Assembly (NCBI GenBank): GCA_016208805.1
Contig: JACQXL010000157.1
Coordinates: 1-18,362, forward strand
DNA: 18,362 nt
Source of the DNA: Planctomycetota bacterium
GTDB lineage: Bacteria > Planctomycetota > MHYJ01 > JACQXL01
Reading direction: 5' to 3'
Below are positions 13,423 to 18,362 of this stretch, in pieces. Below the pieces are notes generated by a model. That model made no database searches, was not told where the DNA came from, and saw only the letters and a list, made by a program, of their open reading frames with translations. The position numbers and the translations under genes were made by a program. Within the stretch, counting starts at the first letter, position 1. Each line of letters starts with the position of its first letter.

Positions 13423-15336
13423 CTATCGGTGTTCATCTGTGGTTAAAAGATAACTATAGTAAGACTCCAGTGTCATAATGGCAAATGCAGTGGAATAGAC
13501 CCGTCCGCCCACGGTTGCCCAAGGGCCTTCCGGGTCCCAACTGCCGTCCGGTTCGCCGCCGTGACGCTGATGGTTTAAAAGTAATCCCTTCATTATCTTA
13601 TTCCAATCGTCCCATTTATCGCCGCCGATGTTGGCTAATGCTAGTGAGCCGAAATACCAGTACCACTCATTCAGGATATCGTTTTCAATATACATAATAT
13701 CCTTGGTTTCTCTGGGGAATTTATAGAGCGGAGACCAGACCGGCGGGTGCTTGGCGATGAATTCTGCCGCTTCCCGCTGGTAAGGATTATCAGGCGAAGC
13801 ATCCAACAAGAATCTGGCCACAATGCCGGTGGCGGTGCTGTCATAACCGCCGAAGCATATCGGAATCTCGCAGATATGCGCAATCCGTCCGGTCTTCTGG
13901 TCGGTCAGAGCCGAGATATATCGTTTGGTTCTATCCATCTCATTCGGAGAAACTGTTAAATCAGTCTCAGAGGCAATCCTCAATGCCATTATATAAAATA
14001 TAGATGGCCCGATATCAGACGGTTCCAGATAATATGACCAGCCGAAATCAGGCATTGGTGTATTCCGGGAATGGTCAAGCGCGGCCTGGGCCGGCGCCTT
14101 CAACGACTCATCACCGGTCATCGCGTATGCTTCTACCAGGCAGAGTGTTCCGATATTATGGTTGTAGCGCCGCACGATTGTATCGTTTGCCGGGTTATAG
14201 GGACTGCGAAATTTAGCAATATCAATAAAACCGTTCTTGTCCTGGCAGGACAGGATATACTGAATCCCTTTCTGAACAACCTCTTTATAAGCGCCATCTT
14301 TATGCGTGAATCCGGCGCCTAAAAATGACAGAACCGCCAGGCCAGTTACCGCCGGGTCAACGAACTCATCATCATTAACAAATCCGGGCAGCGGAAGTTT
14401 CTTGTGATACGGGTTATGTTTGGCGCAGTTCCAGGAACCGTTCCCTTCCTGATTTCGGGCCAGCCAACCAAGGCCACATTCTACTGCTATTTCTGTCTCA
14501 TCATTTCCTCCTCGTTTCTTCAGCGCCTCGGTCTTTTGCGATCCAAATCGTGACGATAAAATATGCGGAATCACCGATGGCGGCTTTGCTGCCACGGGCA
14601 TATCGTCCGGGCTTCCAACACAATGATGGTCAACGATGGCTCTTTCTATCAACCACTTGAGCGGCAGAACCTTTTCGGCATTTGCGTGATTGAGTAATGC
14701 CTTTCTGATAATGTTGTCTTCAAAATCTGATGTGTCAGAGAATTGTGAAATTAATTTATTAATAACTGTTTCGCGCACTAATGGAGAATTATCTCGCAAC
14801 AAATCTACAAGAATATCGCCACTATCAGTTAATTTAGCAACTACAATCCGAATTTGCTCGTCAGGGTCTTTTAATAAATTATTGAGTGTAGATTGTAGAA
14901 TACTGCTTGCAGGATTTTGGCTTAACGATTTGAGCGCCGCTAACCTGATTTGGGCATTAGGAAACTCAAGCATATCTCCAAGAAATTCTAATGACTCTTT
15001 GTTTGTGATATTGCTCAACGACTTGACAATTATACCCTCATAACGCTTGTCATCCGCCAGCGTAAATATCAATCGCACTGCCGGCAGGGAATTGAGCCGA
15101 CCTAATTCTTCTACGGCTTGTTCCTGCTCGGATTGGTTGGGGCTATTGAGTTTGTCTATGAGCGTCCTGTCTATAGCGAATGTATTCACCGCAGAGACAG
15201 TCCACCCCGTTAGAAGCATCGCTAATAAATACCGACTCATTGCCCATTTTACCTGCCGTGAATGAAACCACTTTGTAAACCGCCTCACTGCTTCTAACGG
15301 GGCAAGCAGAACACAAAGAATAGTTTTTATGCTCAT
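13423..15336 (-). CDS. exported HEAT-repeat plus prenyltransferase/squalene-cyclase-like toroid protein
   Basis: A protein of up to 637 residues. Residues about 59-225 are HEAT-like helical repeats (EELGRLNSLPAVRLIFTL, IRLAALKSLSQ, LVRETVINKLI). Residues about 285-630 form a terpenoid-cyclase/prenyltransferase-like alpha-alpha toroid, with GLGWLARNQEGNGSW, VTGLAVLSFLGAG, GIQYILSCQDKNGF and a final GSWDPEGPW...STAFAIMTLE. Proteins like this are common in Planctomycetota and are thought to be binding rather than catalytic; no cyclase DxDD motif is visible. The ATG used lies 4 bases after the stop of the NicO-family gene. ATG 15240 instead gives a better signal peptide (MSRYLLAMLLTG...VNTFA, cleavage before ID) and a 605-residue protein; I rate it at least as likely. 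Both the 5' region and the last six codons (TTDEHR) consist of dispersed repeat DNA. Confidence 0.85.
   Translation of the reverse strand: MSIKTILCVLLAPLEAVRRFTKWFHSRQVKWAMSRYLLAMLLTGWTVSAVNTFAIDRTLIDKLNSPNQSEQEQAVEELGRLNSLPAVRLIFTLADDKRYEGIIVKSLSNITNKESLEFLGDMLEFPNAQIRLAALKSLSQNPASSILQSTLNNLLKDPDEQIRIVVAKLTDSGDILVDLLRDNSPLVRETVINKLISQFSDTSDFEDNIIRKALLNHANAEKVLPLKWLIERAIVDHHCVGSPDDMPVAAKPPSVIPHILSSRFGSQKTEALKKRGGNDETEIAVECGLGWLARNQEGNGSWNCAKHNPYHKKLPLPGFVNDDEFVDPAVTGLAVLSFLGAGFTHKDGAYKEVVQKGIQYILSCQDKNGFIDIAKFRSPYNPANDTIVRRYNHNIGTLCLVEAYAMTGDESLKAPAQAALDHSRNTPMPDFGWSYYLEPSDIGPSIFYIMALRIASETDLTVSPNEMDRTKRYISALTDQKTGRIAHICEIPICFGGYDSTATGIVARFLLDASPDNPYQREAAEFIAKHPPVWSPLYKFPRETKDIMYIENDILNEWYWYFGSLALANIGGDKWDDWNKIMKGLLLNHQRHGGEPDGSWDPEGPWATVGGRVYSTAFAIMTLESYYSYLLTTDEHR
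13428..13448 (-). repeat. dispersed repeat (AACCACAGATGAACACCGAT) joining two genes
   Basis: On the minus strand the repeat encodes the terminal T-T-D-E-H-R of the HEAT/toroid protein and, in another frame, the possible start M-N-T-D-R of the next gene. AACCACAGATGA also resembles 9353-9363 on the plus strand. Confidence 0.6.
15184..15198 (-). repeat. 15-base repeat unit inside a signal-peptide coding region
   Basis: The minus strand reads GTCTCTGCGGTGAAT, encoding V-S-A-V-N next to the predicted cleavage site of the HEAT/toroid protein. It matches 13 of 15 bases to the unit at 16763-16777. Confidence 0.7.
15205..15302. repeat. inverted repeat with 14-bp perfect arms (CCCCGTTAGAAGCA)
   Basis: The left arm CCCCGTTAGAAGCA is at 15205-15218, and its exact reverse complement is at 15289-15302, with 70 bases between. 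It sits at the 5' end of the HEAT/toroid gene, covering one candidate leader and the signal-peptide codons. It looks like a small non-autonomous palindromic element that entered the gene front. Confidence 0.75.
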
Positions 15337-15340
15337 CGTT

Positions 15341-16813
15341 TTATGGGAGTGCTTGCGTATTGATAATAATAACGCCGATATCAATCAGCGTCTTAAAGAT
15401 TATGCCGAATCCAATGAAAATAATCAATACCGGACTGATTACAGCAAGCGTCCGGAAGACCCGGCCGCCTTTAGTGAATTTATCCAGCAATGATGTACCC
15501 GTAACCATCAGAATGCCAATTGTAACCAGGACGCTGGCCAGCCCGACGCTGAAGGCCAGTATCAGAATCAATCCCCAGATAGTTTTATTCAGGCTAATAG
15601 CCATCAATAAAATTACTATGGCGGTAGGACAAGGCACCAATCCGCCGCTTATACCCAGACTCAGCAGATGCATTAGCGTCACCGGCTCCGTGTCACCGCC
15701 GATATGGTGCTCGTGATTATGCCCGTGATGGTGGTCGTGGTTATGCGATAATCCCTTCAGACGGCTGACAAATAGTGTCACCCCAATAACAATAACGATA
15801 ATACCGGAAATGACGCCCAGATAAATGCTTAATTCAGATTGATGAATTCGGCCCGAAAGTTTATAGGCAATTATGCCGGCCAGGATAACGGTAAAAATAT
15901 GGGTGAATGTAACGACCAGGCCGAGCAGGATTGCCTGTATTACTGAGCCGCGCCTGCCGACCAGATAAGCGGCGACAAGTGTCTTTCCGTGCCCGGGCGT
16001 CAGGGCGTGCCCGGCGCCGTAGAGAAACGAGATTATCAGCGCGGTAATGATGACGCCGAGCGAAAATGTTTCCGTCGCAAGAAATCCGCTCATTCCCTTC
16101 CGGGCTGAATCGGATGCGCCAGCCGGTCCGGTAAAACTTAATGGCGGCGGCGTTTTCTTAACGCCTGCTGAAACCAGCACCGGCTGATATGAAAACCGGA
16201 CCCAATTGCCTTCAGCCGGTTTGAGATAAACCCCGCTCCGCAACCCCTGGATATGCCGAAAATCGTCCGGCGTCCAGTCAATATCAATCTCCTCGCTCTG
16301 GGCAACAAATATCTTGAGCAATATCTTTTTATCCAAAATATTGGTGACAAAGAACGATAACTGACGCGGTCCGCCTGACAGTTTCAGCCGGGTCGCATCA
16401 ATCAGGAACTCAAAATTAATCTTAATCGGCACGGCTGAAGACTTCTCGGTAATGATGATGTCGGATTTGTTCAGGGTCAGGTCAATGTCCGTTGAGCCGC
16501 CGATTTCCGTGCCGATAGCCAACGCCAGCGCCGTGGGAATAACCTTTTTCTGTGTCTGTTTCAGGAAATCAAGTTTCTCTTCGGCCGAGATGATACCGTC
16601 GCTGTCAACGTCAATCCGCGGAAAATAATTGATGGACTCAATCGTGCCGATGGCAATCCAGTAATCCACATAAATCAGGTCTGGCCAGATTCCAATCTGG
16701 ACGCTGTTGCCGATGCCTTCAACCTGCCGGTCGGTGATGTCGTGGGCGTTGACATCCAACGGATTCACCACAAAGACACAAAGGATACAAAGAGTGATAA
16801 TAACCTTACCCAT
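15341..16813 (-). CDS. NicO-family (RcnA-like) metal exporter with periplasmic EF-hand-containing domain
   Basis: A 490-residue protein. A signal peptide (MGKVIITLCILCVFVVN...VNA) is followed by a periplasmic region of about 210 residues. This contains a canonical EF-hand loop at residues 68-79 (D-V-D-S-D-G-I-I-S-A-E-E), so calcium binding is likely. The membrane half has six or so helices with the NicO signature GAGHALTPGHGKTLVAAYLVG near residue 266, a histidine-rich cytoplasmic loop near 354-368 and S-G-G-L-V-P-C-P-T-A. NicO/RcnA proteins export Ni/Co and related ions; the His-rich loop is typical. The substrate in this large-periplasmic-domain variant is uncertain. The start ATG 16813 is 7 bases after the stop of the polyferredoxin gene; ATG 16849 would overlap it and spoil the signal peptide. 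Signal-peptide codons coincide with a dispersed repeat. Confidence 0.87.
   Translation of the reverse strand: MGKVIITLCILCVFVVNPLDVNAHDITDRQVEGIGNSVQIGIWPDLIYVDYWIAIGTIESINYFPRIDVDSDGIISAEEKLDFLKQTQKKVIPTALALAIGTEIGGSTDIDLTLNKSDIIITEKSSAVPIKINFEFLIDATRLKLSGGPRQLSFFVTNILDKKILLKIFVAQSEEIDIDWTPDDFRHIQGLRSGVYLKPAEGNWVRFSYQPVLVSAGVKKTPPPLSFTGPAGASDSARKGMSGFLATETFSLGVIITALIISFLYGAGHALTPGHGKTLVAAYLVGRRGSVIQAILLGLVVTFTHIFTVILAGIIAYKLSGRIHQSELSIYLGVISGIIVIVIGVTLFVSRLKGLSHNHDHHHGHNHEHHIGGDTEPVTLMHLLSLGISGGLVPCPTAIVILLMAISLNKTIWGLILILAFSVGLASVLVTIGILMVTGTSLLDKFTKGGRVFRTLAVISPVLIIFIGFGIIFKTLIDIGVIIINTQALP
16763..16794 (-). repeat. dispersed repeat (ATTCACCACAAAGACACAAA) inside a signal-peptide coding region
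   Basis: On the minus strand the repeat includes GTATCCTTTGTGTCTTTGTG and ends GTGAAT. It encodes L-C-I-L-C-V-F-V-V-N, the hydrophobic core of the NicO-family protein's signal peptide. Its 15-base end matches 13 of 15 bases to 15184-15198, with two C/T differences. Confidence 0.75.
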
Positions 16814-16820
16814 ATTTATA

Positions 16821-18086
16821 CTATAGCAAACGCCAGTTAATGGCCGCAATGATTATCATCAGCAACACTGCAACGATAAAACCCGTCATCTTCCGGCGGC
16901 ACTGCCAGGCGGAGTATATGCCGAAAACCACACCGGCAATTATCAGGAACGTCAGGAAATACCACAACTTGGCCGGTTCAACCAGCGGGCCGGGCAGATA
17001 ACCGGCCGTGCCAAACAGGTTCCAACGCCAGCCGAATGGGTCGGAAACCAGAGATACTATCTCGGTTGCCCGCAGGTTAAACAGTTTCAAGGTGTTTGCC
17101 AGATGGCAGCATAGCGCCACCGGCAACAGCAAATACGGCAGGACGTTGAATACCCGGCACAAAATATAAATACCGAACGCCGCTATAGTTACCGCGCCCA
17201 ACACAATCGTAATAATCAAAATATGATGACCGGTTGCGCCTGTCCACAAACCTGTCCGGTCAATCATCTGCTGATAAACCGGGCTGAGCGCGGCGGCGCC
17301 GAATATGGACAGCGCCGCCATCAGCATAATCAAGATAGATTCGTCTGACTTGAAGTTGAGCGGACCCGTCAATTCCTTGTGCGGATAGCGCAGATTCAGC
17401 GCGATATTATCGTTCGGACAGGTCCGGATGCATTCGGTGCAAAGAATGCAATAGGTATTGTTGTCCATCAGCCCCGGATACTCAAAGACCGGGCAAGCCT
17501 GTCCCGTGTCATTTCCCCTGATGCAATCTTTGGTCCGGCATTGTTGGCAGGTATTTTTATCAGCGCTCCTTAGTTCCAGCGGGGCAATGATACTGTACAG
17601 TCCGCATATCGCGCCGACCGGGCAGCCGTAGCGGCAGAACGATTTGGCATCAAAGAACAAGACCGAAATCACGGTTAGCCCCAGGATTATCAGACACAGG
17701 TAGGCAATCAGCCGCGGATTATCCGTTACCCCGAAGGTGTATTCCAACCAGATAAGCAGGGCGAAAAACAGGATGGCCAGTGAGAAATCGCGAACCGCTT
17801 TCGGGTATTTCATCCCCAGCCGCCACCGTTTGGGCACAATCAAATCACTCAATGCATTCCAGGGACAGACTAAGCACCAAGTCTTGCCGCCGGTCAATAC
17901 CAAAGCCGTAATAAACATCAACCAGGCCGCGCCGACCAGCCAGCCGCTGACATTACGGTAGCCGCTACCGAACAATCCGCTGAAGATTATCAGCAGGAAT
18001 AATATTACAAACGGCAACTGGACTATCGTATTGAAATACGGCCTGCGGATAAAATCCTTTAGCCATTTTATCTTAAGGATATTCAT
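16821..18086 (-). CDS. NapH/NosR/CcoG-like membrane polyferredoxin
   Basis: A 421-residue protein with about four N-terminal and four C-terminal membrane helices around a cytoplasmic iron-sulphur region. Cys71 and Cys74 (WCLVCPW) and Cys151/155/161 (FCRYGCPVGAICGLY) are the membrane-face cysteine motifs of the NapH/NosR group. Two 4Fe-4S sites follow: Cys180, 183, 188, 198, and the classical C213-x2-C216-x2-C219-x3-C223-P. Such proteins pass quinol electrons to periplasmic redox enzymes or to maturation of them. No NapA, NosZ or cytochrome oxidase gene is in the window, so the partner is unknown. ATG 18086 overlaps the preceding stop by four bases (ATGA), and the next gene starts 7 bases after this stop, so it sits in a tight operon. 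Confidence 0.88.
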   Translation of the reverse strand: MNILKIKWLKDFIRRPYFNTIVQLPFVILFLLIIFSGLFGSGYRNVSGWLVGAAWLMFITALVLTGGKTWCLVCPWNALSDLIVPKRWRLGMKYPKAVRDFSLAILFFALLIWLEYTFGVTDNPRLIAYLCLIILGLTVISVLFFDAKSFCRYGCPVGAICGLYSIIAPLELRSADKNTCQQCRTKDCIRGNDTGQACPVFEYPGLMDNNTYCILCTECIRTCPNDNIALNLRYPHKELTGPLNFKSDESILIMLMAALSIFGAAALSPVYQQMIDRTGLWTGATGHHILIITIVLGAVTIAAFGIYILCRVFNVLPYLLLPVALCCHLANTLKLFNLRATEIVSLVSDPFGWRWNLFGTAGYLPGPLVEPAKLWYFLTFLIIAGVVFGIYSAWQCRRKMTGFIVAVLLMIIIAAINWRLL

Positions 18087-18362
18087 CGGTGTCTGACTAA
18101 TGCAGCCAGCGCAAATGATAAAACCATTACTATGCCCAACCCGGCCAGAAAGGCAATGCTGGGCGGCCGCGTGCCTATCTCCAACTCCATCAGAGTATCC
18201 GCCGGCGCCAGTCCAATGGCCGAATCGCTTATGGTTATCCGCCCGGTCAGCGGCGCATCATAAATATAGCGTAATGCCGCCACCCCATCCGCATCCGTTT
18301 CCACAACGCTGTCCGCCAGCACCCGCCCGCGCTCGTCAGCCAGAGTCACTCGCCTGGCGCCA
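18083..18362 (-). CDS. C-terminal part of an Ig-like, membrane-anchored protein, 5' end outside the window
   Basis: The frame is open to the window edge; 92 residues are visible. The first part (RRVTLADERGRVLADSVVETDADGVAALRYIY...GRITISDSA) resembles bacterial Ig-like or carboxypeptidase-regulatory-type beta-sandwich domains, with the usual T-D-A-D-G-V-A turn. A single transmembrane helix (IAFLAGLGIVMVLSFALAALV) and a short basic tail (RHR) follow, giving an outside domain with a C-terminal anchor. The stop overlaps the start of the polyferredoxin gene, so it is the upstream member of the same operon. Its full function needs the adjacent sequence. Confidence 0.7.
   Translation of the reverse strand, partial: GARRVTLADERGRVLADSVVETDADGVAALRYIYDAPLTGRITISDSAIGLAPADTLMELEIGTRPPSIAFLAGLGIVMVLSFALAALVRHR

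Noticed and set aside
13485..14322. Plus-strand reading frames of about 70-83 codons opposite the HEAT/toroid gene
   Set aside because: They are antisense shadows with no domain signature, and the minus-strand frame carries clear family motifs.
15337..15384. TTG start 48 bases upstream for the HEAT/toroid protein
   Set aside because: It would overlap the preceding gene by 44 bases, uses TTG and has no ribosome-binding sequence.
16814..16849. Upstream ATG for the NicO-family protein
   Set aside because: It would overlap the polyferredoxin gene and place a polar stretch before the signal peptide; ATG 16813 gives a clean one.

Overview
The window comes from an uncultivated-looking Gram-negative bacterium. 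A periplasmic protein that joins HEAT-like repeats to a prenyltransferase/squalene-cyclase-type toroid with the WL-x-x-x-Q-x-x-x-GSW signature recalls Planctomycetota. Mostly weak Shine-Dalgarno sequences and many short dispersed repeats of the 'CACCGCAGAGAC / CCACAGATTACACAGATT' kind fit a genome from a soil, groundwater or sediment community. The phylum is an inference and I hold it loosely. I saw no rRNA, tRNA, CRISPR array, transposase or integrase.

Layout. (1) 1-744: the 3' part of a phage-tail-fibre-like repeat protein. (2) 928-3783: a very large glycosyltransferase with two GT2 domains and one GT4 domain. (3) 3939-6637: an AT-richer three-gene operon (GT39/ArnT-like membrane transferase, Dpm1/GtrB-like polyprenyl-phosphate sugar synthase, GtrA-like flippase) behind a good sigma70-type promoter. 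Together these form a complete lipid-linked sugar module. (4) 8466-6851, minus strand: a four-helix membrane protein of unknown function, translationally coupled to a GT4 glycosyltransferase. (5) 8518-10622, plus strand: a UbiA-family decaprenyl-phosphate-phosphoribosyltransferase-like enzyme, then a DUF362 protein. Regions 2-5 read as a surface-glycan neighbourhood built on polyprenyl-phosphate carriers. (6) 12835-10630, minus strand: miaB (lacking its TRAM domain) overlapping ribD. (7) 18362-12915, minus strand: a run of five genes: the end of an Ig-like membrane-anchored protein, a NapH/NosR-like polyferredoxin, a NicO-family metal exporter with a periplasmic EF-hand-containing domain, the HEAT/toroid protein, and a small membrane-anchored protein.

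The most unusual signal is how the short dispersed repeats sit in the genes. Copies of one 15-base unit (ATTCACC[G/A]C[A]...GAC) encode part of the signal peptides of two neighbouring genes in the same reading frame. Another member ends one gene and begins the next. A third family lies over promoter-like sequences upstream of miaB and the UbiA gene with identical spacing. Repeat DNA appears to have been recruited as start regions, signal peptides and promoters. I cannot tell from one window whether that is selection or chance.
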